NCBI RefSeq assembly: GCF_051859345.1
Contig: NZ_JBHYFV010000006.1
Location: 92,051-156,050 of the forward strand
Length of the DNA stretch: 64,000 bases
DNA from: Marivita sp051859345
GTDB taxonomy: Bacteria; Pseudomonadota; Alphaproteobacteria; Rhodobacterales; Rhodobacteraceae
Direction of reading: 5' to 3'
Both the position numbers and the translations under genes were made by a program. Within the stretch, counting starts at the first letter, position 1. Every line of letters starts with the position of its first letter. Positions 8,403 through 17,475 of this stretch are shown here, one piece after another. Below the pieces are notes generated by a model. That model searched no databases. It worked only from the letters and a program-made list of their open reading frames with translations, and was not told where the DNA came from.

Positions 8403-9191
8403 ATGCATATCGCTGATCTTGATGGCATCCGGTTGCATTACCGGATCGACGGTGACCCGGACGGCGCGCCAGTGGTGTTTTCCAATTCGCTCGGCACCGA
8501 CCTGCGTCTCTGGGACAAGGTCATTGCGCGTCTTCCGCAGACCGGGCTGAAATTCATCCGCTACGATACGCGCGGGCATGGATTGTCCGAGTGTCCCGCA
8601 CCGCCCTATGGCATGGGGTCCTTGGTACGCGACGTGGAACAGTTGATGGACCAACTGGACATCCGCGACGCGGTGTTCGTCGGACTGTCCATCGGCGGCA
8701 TGATCGCCCAAGGGCTGGCGGCAAAGCGGCTGGATCTCGTGCGCGCGATGGTGCTGTCGAACACGGCTGCCCGGATCGCCACACGCGCCATCTGGGACCA
8801 GCGGATCGCGGATGTCGCGGCAGGTGGGATCGAGACGCTGGCCGAAGCGACCATGATCCGCTGGTTCACACCAGCCTTCCGCAAGACCGCCGAATTCACC
8901 GCGTGGCGCAACATGCTGACCCGTACTCCGGCCGACGGATATATCGGCTGCTCACACGCGATTGCCGGGACGGATTTCTACACCACAACCGCCGCGTTGC
9001 GCCTGCCGACACTGGGCATCGCGGGCAGCGAGGATGGATCGACCCCACCCGACCTGGTGCGTGAAACCGTCGATCTGGTGCCCGGATCGCAGTTTCACCT
9101 GATCCGCAAGGCGGGGCATCTTCCTTGCGTGGAAGCGTCTGAGGAATACGCCCGGGTTCTAAGCGATTTTATTGCCGCACAGGCGCATTGA
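8403..9191 (+). CDS. pcaD: 3-oxoadipate enol-lactonase-like hydrolase
   Basis: A 262-aa alpha/beta hydrolase closely resembling PcaD, which hydrolyses 3-oxoadipate enol-lactone in the protocatechuate branch of the beta-ketoadipate pathway. The catalytic Ser lies in GLSIGGMIAQGLA (about residue 99), and the His in KAGHLPCVE. The segment SNSLGTDLRLWD is typical of PcaD. No other pca genes are adjacent, so the role in aromatic degradation is inferred from sequence type alone. The ribosome site GATGAGGA is 8 nt upstream. Confidence 0.75.
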   Translation: MHIADLDGIRLHYRIDGDPDGAPVVFSNSLGTDLRLWDKVIARLPQTGLKFIRYDTRGHGLSECPAPPYGMGSLVRDVEQLMDQLDIRDAVFVGLSIGGMIAQGLAAKRLDLVRAMVLSNTAARIATRAIWDQRIADVAAGGIETLAEATMIRWFTPAFRKTAEFTAWRNMLTRTPADGYIGCSHAIAGTDFYTTTAALRLPTLGIAGSEDGSTPPDLVRETVDLVPGSQFHLIRKAGHLPCVEASEEYARVLSDFIAAQAH

Positions 9192-9203
9192 CTGGGCACC
9201 TGT

Positions 9204-9226
9204 CAAGTGTAGTTTACACAGCCATG
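9204..9226. promoter_or_regulatory. Near-palindromic GTGTA/TTACAC operator candidate
   Basis: The sequence AGTGTAGTTTACACA just upstream of the Tet-type MFS gene is an imperfect palindrome (GTGTA and TACAC arms) of the size bound by TetR or MarR family repressors. No such repressor gene is adjacent. Confidence 0.3.
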
Positions 9227-9260
9227 GCGCATTGGCCTGATTTCGTGAAAGCCCTTCCTG

Positions 9261-10466
9261 ATGCGCCTGCCCGTTGCTTTCATCCTGATCACTGTCATGA
9301 TCGACGCGATGGGTGTTGGCCTGATCATCCCGGTCATGCCCGACCTGATCCGCGACGTGACCGGCGGCGACCTTGCCCATGCCGCGCTTTGGGGCGGCGT
9401 CCTGACGACGGTCTTTGCCGTGATGCAGTTTCTGTTCGGCCCGGTGATCGGCAACCTGTCGGACCGCTATGGCCGCAGGCCCGTGCTTCTGGTGTCCTTG
9501 GTTGTCATGGCTGCCGATTATGTGGTGATGGCAGTGGCTGGAACGATGTGGTTGTTGCTGTTGGGGCGGATGATCGGCGGGATCACGGCAGCCACGCAAT
9601 CGACCGCGTCTGCCTACATGGCCGATATCTCGGCTCCTGAAAAGAAAGCGCAGAATTTCGGACTGGTCGGGGCTGCCTTTGGCCTGGGGTTTGTGATCGG
9701 CCCGCTGATGGGCGGACTGCTGGGAGAGTGGGGCACGCGGGCCCCGTTCTGGGCGGCGGCGGGATTGGCCGGGGCCAATGCTGTCCTGGGATATTTCGTG
9801 TTGGGCGAAACCGTGACCGACGCCATCCGACGGCCGTTCCAATGGCGGCGGGCCAACCCTTTGGGCGCGTTCAAGTCGCTGGGACAATTTCCCGGGTTTG
9901 GGCGGTTGTTCTTGGTGTTCTTTCTCTACCAGGTGGCGTTCTTCGTCTATCCGGCGGTCTGGGCCTATTTCGGCCATGCGCGGTTTGGTTGGAACGCCGG
10001 GATGGTTGGCCTGTCCTTGGGCCTGTTCGGGATCATGATGGCCGTGGTTCAGGGCGGATTGATCCGGCTGATCCTTGCCCGGCTTGGGGAACGGGGAACG
10101 GTGATCTATGGACTGGTGTTCGACGTCTTCGCCTTTGCAGCGCTGGCCTTTGTCACGTCCGGCACCGTGGCGCTGATCCTGACGCCACTCGCCGCGCTTG
10201 GGGCGGTGATCACACCCGCCCTTCAGGGCATCATGTCAAAGGCGGTGGGCGACACGCGACAGGGCGAACTGCAAGGGGCGCTGACATCGGTGAGTGCGGT
10301 GGCGATGATCCTGGCACCGTTGCTCATGACGTCGGTCTTTGCTCAGTTCACCCGAAGCGATGCCCCGGTCTATTTCCCCGGCGCGCCATTCCTTCTGTCG
10401 CTTGGCCTGATCGTCATCGCGCTGGCGGTCTTTCTGAACCCCAGGAACCGCGCTGTCGCGGCCTGA
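9261..10466 (+). CDS. TCR/Tet-type MFS efflux transporter
   Basis: A 401-aa, 12-helix major facilitator of the tetracycline-resistance (DHA1) type. The loop 2-3 signature GNLSDRYGRRPVLL is intact, and DAMGVGLIIPVMPDLIRD in helix 1 is the family hallmark. The expected role is proton-driven drug efflux in the inner membrane. It need not be a tetracycline pump, because chromosomal homologues are common in this clade without known resistance. No divergent tetR is present. Confidence 0.88.
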   Translation: MRLPVAFILITVMIDAMGVGLIIPVMPDLIRDVTGGDLAHAALWGGVLTTVFAVMQFLFGPVIGNLSDRYGRRPVLLVSLVVMAADYVVMAVAGTMWLLLLGRMIGGITAATQSTASAYMADISAPEKKAQNFGLVGAAFGLGFVIGPLMGGLLGEWGTRAPFWAAAGLAGANAVLGYFVLGETVTDAIRRPFQWRRANPLGAFKSLGQFPGFGRLFLVFFLYQVAFFVYPAVWAYFGHARFGWNAGMVGLSLGLFGIMMAVVQGGLIRLILARLGERGTVIYGLVFDVFAFAALAFVTSGTVALILTPLAALGAVITPALQGIMSKAVGDTRQGELQGALTSVSAVAMILAPLLMTSVFAQFTRSDAPVYFPGAPFLLSLGLIVIALAVFLNPRNRAVAA

Positions 10467-10540
10467 CCGACGAAAGTCGATTCCCGCTTGCCCTCTTGCC
10501 ACACCCGCCGCACGGTGCGCGAAAGATCAAAGGAGAGGTC

Positions 10541-11620
10541 ATGACCCGCATCAGAGCCGCTGTCTGCACCGAATTCGGAAAACCGCTGATCCTCGAAACG
10601 CTTGACCTGCGCGCGCCGCAGGCAGGCGAAATCGAAGTCACGCTGGAGGCGGTGGCGATCTGCCATTCCGACATTCATTTTGCAGAAGGCGCTTGGGGTG
10701 GCGATCTGCCTGCGGTCTATGGCCACGAGGCCGCGGGGCGCGTTTCCGCAATCGGGTCGGGTGTGAAAGACCTGATCGACGGTCAGCGCGTGGTGGTGAC
10801 GCTGATCCGGGCCTGTGGCACCTGCCCGAACTGTGCCAGCGGCAAGCCGACGATCTGCGAGAACCCGGGTGCCGGACCGTCACCGATCCGCCGCGCCGAT
10901 GGCACGCCCGTGGTGCAGGCGATGAATTGCGGTGCGTTTGCCGAACGTGTGCTGGTGGATCAGAGCCAGGTGGTGCCCCTGCCCGAGGACATGCCCCCCG
11001 AAGCTGTGGCGCTGATGGCCTGCGGCGTGATCACCGGCGTTGGAGCGGTGGTCAATGCCGGTCGCCTGCGCGCTGGTGAGGACGTGGTGGTGATCGGAGC
11101 AGGCGGTGTGGGACTGAACGCGATCCAGGGCGCACGACTTGCAGGCGCGCGCCGGATTGTGGCCGTGGACATGACCGCGGAAAAGCTGGAAACGGCCAAG
11201 GCGTTCGGGGCGACGGATGGCGTATTGACCACTGGCCAGACGCCCTGGAAAGACGTGATGCGCGTGCTGGGACGGGGTGCGGATCTGGTCGCCGTCACCG
11301 TCGGCGCGATCCCCGCCTATAACGACGCCCCCCGCTATCTGGGCTGGGGTGGGCGTATGGTGATGATCGGCATGCCGCATTCCGGCGCAATGGCGGAATA
11401 CGAACCTGTTGTGCTGGCCTACATGGCGCAAGGCATGATCGGATCGAAAATGGGCGATGTGGTGATCCGCCGGGACATTCCCTGGCTGGCCGACCTCTAC
11501 CGTCAGGGGCGCCTCAAGCTGGACGAGCTGGTGTCGGGCCGCTGGTCACTGGAGCAGATCAACGAGGCCATCGCTGACACCAAGGCAGGGGGCGCGAAAC
11601 GCAATGTCATCCTGTTCTGA
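10541..11620 (+). CDS. Zinc-dependent alcohol dehydrogenase
   Basis: A 359-aa medium-chain dehydrogenase/reductase. Catalytic zinc ligands are seen in AICHSDIHF (Cys about 37) and YGHEAAG (His about 61, Glu). The structural zinc site is the four-cysteine stretch CGTCPNCASGKPTIC. The NAD(P) fold carries IGAGGVGLNAIQGARLAGA and an acidic VDM after the next strand, which favours NAD+. The start at 10541 has AAAGGAGAGG upstream; a much longer open frame from 9728 is a shadow of the MFS gene. The substrate is not determined. Confidence 0.88.
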   Translation: MTRIRAAVCTEFGKPLILETLDLRAPQAGEIEVTLEAVAICHSDIHFAEGAWGGDLPAVYGHEAAGRVSAIGSGVKDLIDGQRVVVTLIRACGTCPNCASGKPTICENPGAGPSPIRRADGTPVVQAMNCGAFAERVLVDQSQVVPLPEDMPPEAVALMACGVITGVGAVVNAGRLRAGEDVVVIGAGGVGLNAIQGARLAGARRIVAVDMTAEKLETAKAFGATDGVLTTGQTPWKDVMRVLGRGADLVAVTVGAIPAYNDAPRYLGWGGRMVMIGMPHSGAMAEYEPVVLAYMAQGMIGSKMGDVVIRRDIPWLADLYRQGRLKLDELVSGRWSLEQINEAIADTKAGGAKRNVILF

Positions 11621-11640
11621 TCGCCCGATGCCACACCGCG

Positions 11641-11690
11641 ACGGAGTTTCCGTCAACGGAAACTCTGCGATGCGTCGACGCATCGCCCGC
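11641..11690 (+). repeat. Two-hairpin intergenic element (copy 1)
   Basis: GAGTTTCCG (11644-11652) pairs with CGGAAACTC (11657-11665) around TCAA. It is followed by the palindrome CGATGCGTCGACGCATCG (11668-11685) and a CCCGCCC run. It has the same architecture as the elements at 43989 and 47730. Confidence 0.6.
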
Positions 11691-11710
11691 CCCACACAAA
11701 GGCCAGTGCC

Positions 11711-12946
11711 ATGAAACTCCAGTCCCTCGACATCATCACCACCGCGCCGCCTGCCCCCGGATGGGGAGGCCGCTACTGGACGCTGGTCAAGGTGACCACC
11801 GACACCGGGATCACCGGATGGGGGGAATGTTATGCCTCCAGCGTCGGACCCGTGGCGATGAAGGCGGTGATCGAAGACGTGTTCGACCGGCACATGCGTG
11901 GCGAAAACCCCGAAAACATTGAATTGATGTTCCGCCGCGCCTATTCCTCGGGCTTCACGCAACGACCGGACCTGACCGTGATGGGGGCGTTTTCCGGTCT
12001 GGAAATCGCCTGCTGGGACATCCTTGGCAAAGCCCGAGGTCGACCCGTCTGGGCGCTTCTGGGTGGATGTATCACCCCCAAGGTGCGCGCCTACACCTAT
12101 CTTTATCCCCTGCCCCATCACGATATTTCGTCTTTCTGGACCGATCCCGACGCACAGGCCGAAGCGGCAATCGAATATGTCAAACAGGGATACACGGCGG
12201 TCAAGTTCGACCCCGCCGGTCCCTACACCATCCATGGCGGACACCAGCCCGCACTCACGGACATTTCGCTCTCGGTCGAGATGTGCAAGGCGATCCGGTC
12301 GGCAGTTGGTGACAAGGCTGATCTGCTGTTCGGCACACATGGCCAGTTCACCACCTCGGGCGCGATCCGGCTGGGGCAGGCGATCGAGCCCTACCTGCCG
12401 CTCTGGTACGAAGAGCCGATCCCCCCCGACAACCTGCTCGAATTCGCTGAAGTGGCGCGTGCCGTGCGCATCCCCATCGCCACCGGCGAACGCCTGACCA
12501 CCAAGGCTGAATTCGCCACCCTGCTGCGCACGGGCGGGGCCAGGATTCTGCAACCGGCGCTGGGGCGCGCGGGTGGCATCTGGGAGATGAAAAAGCTCTC
12601 GGGAATGGCCGAAGCCTTCAACGCGGAAATGGCGCCGCATCTCTATGCCGGTCCGGTGGAATGGGCTGCGAACCTGCACCTTTGCACATCGATTCCCAAC
12701 GTGCTGCTGGCTGAAACCATCGACACGCCGTTCCACGCCGCCCTGATCAAAAACGCGATCCGGGTCGAGGACGGTTATATCAGCGTTCCCGAAACGCCGG
12801 GTCTTGGCATTGATGTGGACGAGGAACTGGCCCGCGCTCATCCCTTCACGGGGGAAGGCCTTCACCTGCAAATGCAGAACGACCCCTGTGATTACAAAAA
12901 CGGCAATGCCTTTACAGGCGGCGCTCCGCCGGTCACAGACACCTGA
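11711..12946 (+). CDS. Mandelate racemase/muconate-lactonizing family enzyme
   Basis: A 411-aa enolase-superfamily enzyme with an N-terminal capping domain and a C-terminal barrel. Metal-binding acidic residues are suggested by WYEEPIPPDNLLEFAEV and by the ATGERL segment. VKFDPAGPYTIHGGHQP and LLFGTHGQFTTSGAIRL are typical of the sugar-acid dehydratase branch. The likely reaction is dehydration of an aldonic acid, but the substrate is unknown. It stands between an alcohol dehydrogenase and an ArsR regulator with clear gaps on both sides. Confidence 0.8.
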   Translation: MKLQSLDIITTAPPAPGWGGRYWTLVKVTTDTGITGWGECYASSVGPVAMKAVIEDVFDRHMRGENPENIELMFRRAYSSGFTQRPDLTVMGAFSGLEIACWDILGKARGRPVWALLGGCITPKVRAYTYLYPLPHHDISSFWTDPDAQAEAAIEYVKQGYTAVKFDPAGPYTIHGGHQPALTDISLSVEMCKAIRSAVGDKADLLFGTHGQFTTSGAIRLGQAIEPYLPLWYEEPIPPDNLLEFAEVARAVRIPIATGERLTTKAEFATLLRTGGARILQPALGRAGGIWEMKKLSGMAEAFNAEMAPHLYAGPVEWAANLHLCTSIPNVLLAETIDTPFHAALIKNAIRVEDGYISVPETPGLGIDVDEELARAHPFTGEGLHLQMQNDPCDYKNGNAFTGGAPPVTDT

Positions 12947-13017
12947 AACCGGCGATAATTCTTTGATATGTCCACCGCTTCAGTGTTATACGCGCTGGGT
13001 CTTTAAGGGGTTCGCAC

Positions 13018-13338
13018 ATGAAAGATGTTGAGTTTGCACCTGCAACTGCGCAGGACATGGCCAAGAGCGCACAAGATGCGGCGGCCTATCTCAAGACACT
13101 GGCGCATGAAGGGCGTCTGATGATCCTGTGTCACCTGGGCACCGGTGAAAAATCCGTGGGCGAACTGGAATCCCTTTTGAATATCCGTCAGGCCGCCGTC
13201 AGCCAGATGCTGGCGCGTCTGCGCGATGAACACCTGGTCAAGACCCGGCGCGACGGCAAGACGATCTATTACAGCCTGAATGATGACAACACGGCCCGTC
13301 TGATCGCCCATCTGCACGGGATGTTCTGCGAAACGTGA
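13018..13338 (+). CDS. ArsR-family regulator, SqrR/BigR-like persulfide sensor
   Basis: A 106-aa winged-helix repressor of the ArsR/SmtB family. Recognition-helix text is IRQAAVSQMLARLRDE and the wing is RRDGKTIYYSL. It lacks the metal-site motif of arsenic and zinc sensors. It has two cysteines, C38 (in MILCHLG) and C104 (in HGMFCET), 66 residues apart, the spacing reported for the redox cysteines of SqrR (C41/C107) and BigR (C42/C108). Response to sulfide or persulfides is therefore inferred. Its stop overlaps the GTG start of the amidase gene, so the two are coupled. Confidence 0.85.
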   Translation: MKDVEFAPATAQDMAKSAQDAAAYLKTLAHEGRLMILCHLGTGEKSVGELESLLNIRQAAVSQMLARLRDEHLVKTRRDGKTIYYSLNDDNTARLIAHLHGMFCET

Positions 13339-14753
13339 CGCGCCCTGACACCACATTTTCGGGACCGGACCTGTGCGCGAAATCGGCGCGCGACGTTGTT
13401 GGTCTGTTGCGCCGGGGCGAGGTGACGACGGCTGACCTGATCGACGCCAGCCTGACGCGCATGGACCAGGTGGAACCGCAGGTGAACGCGGTGGTCACAC
13501 GTTGCCCGGATCGCGCCCGCACTGCCACAGCTGCGCGGGATTTGCTGCTGGCCGGGCTTCCCATCGGGATCAAGGATCTGAATCCTGTTTCGGGTGTCCG
13601 CACCACCTTTGGCACCACCGGCATGGCCGATCATGTGCCTGCAACCTCGGACCCGATTGTCTTGCGCCTCGAGGATCGGGGTGGCGTTGTTCTGGGCAAG
13701 ACCAACACGCCGGAAATGGGGGCCGGGGCGAACACCTTCAACGCTGTCTTCGGCGCGACGCGCAACCCGTGGAACACCGCATTGAATGCCGCAGGATCGT
13801 CGGGGGGTGCCGCAGTATCGCTTGCCACCGGAGAATTGTGGCTCGGTCACGGGTCGGATTTCGGCGGCAGCCTGCGCAGCCCGGCCAATTATTGCGGCAT
13901 CGTCGGATTGCGGCCCTCGCCCGGTATTGCGGGTGGCAGTTCGACTCATCTGGGCTTCACCACGGGCGGCGTTGATGGACCGATGGCGCGGGACGTTCTC
14001 GATTGCGCGCTCTTTCTGGATGCGATGGCGGGATACGACCCGATCTGGCCCATCTCGGTCCCCGCACCAGAGACGCCCTATTTCGAGACCGCGCGGCAGG
14101 ACGCCGGGCGCGTACGCATCGCCTATACTCCCGACCTCAACGGCTTTGCCGCCGTCACCTCCGAGATCGACAACGTTCTGCGGGCTGCGCTCGACAGTCT
14201 CCGTCTGCCGAAGGTTGACATTGTCGAACACTGCCCCGACCTGCCCCGGCTGGACGAGACGTTCCGCGCCCTGCGCTGCCTGTCCTTCCTTGGCAGTTAC
14301 CAGGTCACTCCCGACAGTGTCACCCGGCACTACAAGGACACGATCAAGGGCAACCTCGCGGATGCGCGCGCCATGACGTTCGACGATTATGTTCAGGCCG
14401 AACGCGACCGCTCTGCGATCTACAACACCATGGCCACGTTCTTTCAGACCCATGATGTACTCGCCTGCCCGGTCAATGGCCTCGCGCCGCTGCCGGTCGA
14501 AATCGAATACCCGACCGAGGTCGCGGGCCGCCCGATGCGCGACTATATCGACTGGTTGCAATTTGCCTTTCTGGCGACGGTGGCAGGGCTGCCCGCCTTG
14601 TCCTTGCCGGTGGGGTATACACCGTCAGGCATGCCCGTCGGTCTGCAACTGATCGGTCCGCCACGCGGCGAAGCGCGGTTGCTGCAGGTGGCGCATACGC
14701 TGGAACAGGCGCTGGATCTGCCGGTGACCCTGATTGACCCGATCGCTGGCTGA
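13335..14753 (+). CDS. Amidase (amidase-signature family)
   Basis: A 472-aa amidase-signature hydrolase. The Ser-cisSer-Lys triad can be placed: Lys in PIGIKDLN (about residue 79), the glycine/serine-rich GSSGGAA (about 155), and the nucleophile Ser in GSDFGGSLRSPA (about 180). It may act on an amide or ester; GatA is less likely because gatB/gatC are absent. The GTG start overlaps the arsR stop, an arrangement that implies joint control by the cysteine-containing regulator. Confidence 0.88.
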   Translation: MTRPDTTFSGPDLCAKSARDVVGLLRRGEVTTADLIDASLTRMDQVEPQVNAVVTRCPDRARTATAARDLLLAGLPIGIKDLNPVSGVRTTFGTTGMADHVPATSDPIVLRLEDRGGVVLGKTNTPEMGAGANTFNAVFGATRNPWNTALNAAGSSGGAAVSLATGELWLGHGSDFGGSLRSPANYCGIVGLRPSPGIAGGSSTHLGFTTGGVDGPMARDVLDCALFLDAMAGYDPIWPISVPAPETPYFETARQDAGRVRIAYTPDLNGFAAVTSEIDNVLRAALDSLRLPKVDIVEHCPDLPRLDETFRALRCLSFLGSYQVTPDSVTRHYKDTIKGNLADARAMTFDDYVQAERDRSAIYNTMATFFQTHDVLACPVNGLAPLPVEIEYPTEVAGRPMRDYIDWLQFAFLATVAGLPALSLPVGYTPSGMPVGLQLIGPPRGEARLLQVAHTLEQALDLPVTLIDPIAG

Positions 14754-14758
14754 CAGGC

Positions 14759-15157
14759 CTACCGCCCGAGCCGATAGGTCAGCGCGGCATGAATGATCTG
14801 GCGCAGTGCATCGTCTGATGTGGCGGCATCGACAGGCAACACCACCGCACGGTTGCCTTCAAAACCCAACTCCTGCCCAAAGACCGCGCGCGCATCCGCA
14901 ATGACACGTGTCTGGCAATGCGCGAAAAGCGCTGGCTGCCCGGATGTCACCACCCCCAACCGCACCGGCGTTCCGGTTGCCGTCGCATAAGACGGCTGCC
15001 CCCATTTGAGCGTCTCCGTCACCTCGCCAACCTCCGGCGTCTCGGTCGCCACTTCGAAAATCATCGCGCGGACGCGCTCCAATGCCTGGGCTGTCGGCTT
15101 TGGAAAGGCGGCCAGGACAGCAGCCACTTGTGCGGGGATCGCAGGACAATGAGACAT
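14759..15157 (-). CDS. DUF1801 domain protein
   Basis: A 132-aa protein of the DUF1801/YdhG-like fold, recognised from LKWGQPSYATATGTPVRLG and the pattern of short beta-strands. Function is unknown in the family. The start at 15157 (MSHCPAIP) is preferred over an upstream GTG at 15208 because similarity to the family begins here; neither has a strong ribosome site. It converges on the amidase gene. Confidence 0.7.
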   Translation of the reverse strand: MSHCPAIPAQVAAVLAAFPKPTAQALERVRAMIFEVATETPEVGEVTETLKWGQPSYATATGTPVRLGVVTSGQPALFAHCQTRVIADARAVFGQELGFEGNRAVVLPVDAATSDDALRQIIHAALTYRLGR

Positions 15158-15227
15158 GGACCAAACTGACAGCGCGCAGCGTGCGCCGTCAAGAGTGGTC
15201 TTTGGCACCGGGGCCTGAGCCCCTGTT

Positions 15228-15300
15228 TCTTCTTTTTGAAAATATGCAAGAAACGCGCGCCGAAGGCGCGCGTCGGTCGGATCGGCGAAGCCGATCCGAA
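15228..15300 (-). repeat. REP-like hairpin element with A/T-rich tail
   Basis: Two perfect stem-loops with GAA loops (15254-15272 and 15277-15299) follow a TTCTTCTTTTTGAAAATATGC stretch that starts at 15230. Read on the minus strand this is hairpins, then ATATTTTCAAAAAGAAGAA, the same order as in the elements at 55187 and 58971. Confidence 0.6.
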
Positions 15301-15322
15301 ACAGTGACCACTCACACCCGGA

Positions 15323-17203
15323 TCAGGACACGGCTTCCCAGCGATTGGCGAAATTGCCCAGGACATGGCCCACATCGTCATTGCTCGCACCGTGCATGTC
15401 GACCTGCGCCACCAATCCACGTGTCTTGTCATCCACCACCGCGATAACCCGCGCCGGGGATCCTGCCTTGTCCAGCGCCGCGTTGAACACCCGCGTGATC
15501 GCCATCTTGCGCAGATCCGGCTTGAACACCTTGCCCACGGCCGTCTTGGGCAATTCATCCAGGATCGTCATGTGTTTGGGCATTGCGGCGCGTTCATGCA
15601 CATGCACCTTGCAGTGATCCAGAAGCTCCTGCTCGGTCACGCTGGCACCATCCATCAGCTCTACAAAGGCACAGGGCAGCTCTCCGGCGTGTTCGTCAGG
15701 CTGCCCGATTGCCCCGGCAAACGACACCGCCGGATGCGCCAGAAGCGCGTCTTCGATATCGGCAGGATCAATATTGTGACCGCCCCGAATGATCAGATCC
15801 TTGGCGCGCCCGGTGATCCAGAGATAACCGTCCTCGTCAATACGGCCCAGATCGCCGGTGCGCAGGTAGATCTCATGGTGGTACAGATCGTCGTTCTTGG
15901 ACGCCTCGGTATAGGTGTGGCCCGGATAGACCCCCGGATTGGATACGCAAATCTCTCCGATCTCGTTGGTTGCACAGGCCACCGGCGCGTTGTCGACGAC
16001 CTTGAGGATCTTGACGTCCGTATACGGGAACGGCATCCCGACCGACCCGACCTTCTTCACCCCATCGGGGGGGTTGATCGACACGAGGCACGTCGCTTCG
16101 GTCATGCCGTAGCCTTCGCAGATCGACAGGCCGCAGGACTCTTCAAAGCGCCGGAACAACTCGAGCGGCATCGGGGCAGAGCCGGAGATGGCAAATTGCA
16201 CGCTGGAAATATCCGCATTCACCGGACGCTGCATCAGCGCCGCCACAGCGGTGGGCACGGTGATCATGTAGGTCACTTTCCAGCGCTCGCAGAGCTTCCA
16301 GAAATTGTCCATCACCCCTTCGCCGCGATAGCCTTGCGGCGTCGGGAACACCACATGCGAACCCGAAACGATGGCCGACATCAAAAGCGCCTGTGTCGCC
16401 ATCACATGAAACAGCGGCAGCGGACAGATCATCGTATCCTTTTCGGTGAACAGAACGCTGTTTCCGATCCAGCCGTTATACAACATCCCCGAATATTTAT
16501 GCTGCACAACCTTGGGCATACCCGTGGTGCCCCCGGTGTGAAAATACGCTCCGACCCGATCGACCCCAGAATCGGCAAAATCAAGCGTGGTGTTCTGCTT
16601 ATTCAACTCGGTGTTGAAGTTCAGCACATCGGCATGATGCCCACCTGGGTTCTTTGGCCGGATCAGCGGAACGATCCACGACTTGGGCGGCGTAAGATAC
16701 CGATTGAGATCAATCTCGAGCACCGTATGCACCTTGGGCGCGTGGCGGCAGGCTTCGGCAACTTTCTGCGGCACATCGGTCTTTGGAAACGCCTTGAGCG
16801 TCACGACAACCTTGGCGCCGGTTTCGCGCAGGATTGCGGCGATCTGTTCGGGTTCCAGCAACGGGTTGATCGGACTGACGATCCCGGCAATCGCCCCCCC
16901 GAGAAGGGTCAGAACGGTCTCGTTGCTGTTGGGAAGGACATAAGCGACAACATCCTTTTCGCCGATGCCCAGCTTGCGAAACAGATTCGCGGCCTGCACC
17001 GTCTTTGACAGCAGATCAGCCCAGCTCAGGGTTTCCGCCTTGTCGGTTGGACCCGACAGCAATTGAAAGCTGACGGCAGAGCGGGTCGGAAACGCCGCAG
17101 CGGTCTTGCTCAGCTGGCCATACAGCGTTGCAGGTATGTCCCTCTCTGCAAATGGCATCTCGGTCTCTATCGCATTGCGGTCCTCGAAAGTCGCAAACGT
17201 CAT
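15323..17203 (-). CDS. AMP-forming acyl-CoA synthetase
   Basis: A 626-aa ANL-superfamily ligase that activates a carboxylic acid as an acyl-adenylate and transfers it to CoA. The P-loop-like motif is HTGGTTGMPKVVQHK (about residue 226). The A5 motif is EGYGMTEATC, A7 is YLRTGDLGRIDEDGYLWITGR, and the catalytic lysine near the C-terminus is in PKTAVGKVFKPDLRK. Family members of this length in roseobacters are annotated simply as acyl-CoA synthetases; chain length is not predictable here. It is transcribed away from the GlcD-type oxidase region, preceded by a 270-bp non-coding stretch. Confidence 0.88.
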   Translation of the reverse strand: MTFATFEDRNAIETEMPFAERDIPATLYGQLSKTAAAFPTRSAVSFQLLSGPTDKAETLSWADLLSKTVQAANLFRKLGIGEKDVVAYVLPNSNETVLTLLGGAIAGIVSPINPLLEPEQIAAILRETGAKVVVTLKAFPKTDVPQKVAEACRHAPKVHTVLEIDLNRYLTPPKSWIVPLIRPKNPGGHHADVLNFNTELNKQNTTLDFADSGVDRVGAYFHTGGTTGMPKVVQHKYSGMLYNGWIGNSVLFTEKDTMICPLPLFHVMATQALLMSAIVSGSHVVFPTPQGYRGEGVMDNFWKLCERWKVTYMITVPTAVAALMQRPVNADISSVQFAISGSAPMPLELFRRFEESCGLSICEGYGMTEATCLVSINPPDGVKKVGSVGMPFPYTDVKILKVVDNAPVACATNEIGEICVSNPGVYPGHTYTEASKNDDLYHHEIYLRTGDLGRIDEDGYLWITGRAKDLIIRGGHNIDPADIEDALLAHPAVSFAGAIGQPDEHAGELPCAFVELMDGASVTEQELLDHCKVHVHERAAMPKHMTILDELPKTAVGKVFKPDLRKMAITRVFNAALDKAGSPARVIAVVDDKTRGLVAQVDMHGASNDDVGHVLGNFANRWEAVS

Positions 17204-17475
17204 GGCTTCCCCTCCCTTTTGTCACGCTTCGCCCGCGAATTCGCGTCATCGGCACTCCTGTTTAGCTGATATTTCGCCAAAACAAGACACAACGACGCTA
17301 CGACAGATTTTTTGTGACGCTGCGTTCCCGGAGTCATGTGGTGTCTGACCTGACCCACTTCAAACAGGAACGTTCTGCAAAGACTGTCTGCCGTCAAGGG
17401 CAAGGGTCGCCCCTTCCCTGCCCCCACTTTGCGTCTCCGGAAATGTCAGGAGGGTCAGCGCATCCTCTTGGGCCG

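Noticed and set aside
9728..10540. Long N-terminal extension of the alcohol dehydrogenase frame
   Set aside because: The extension overlaps the MFS gene in another frame; a strong ribosome site and family similarity place the start at 10541.
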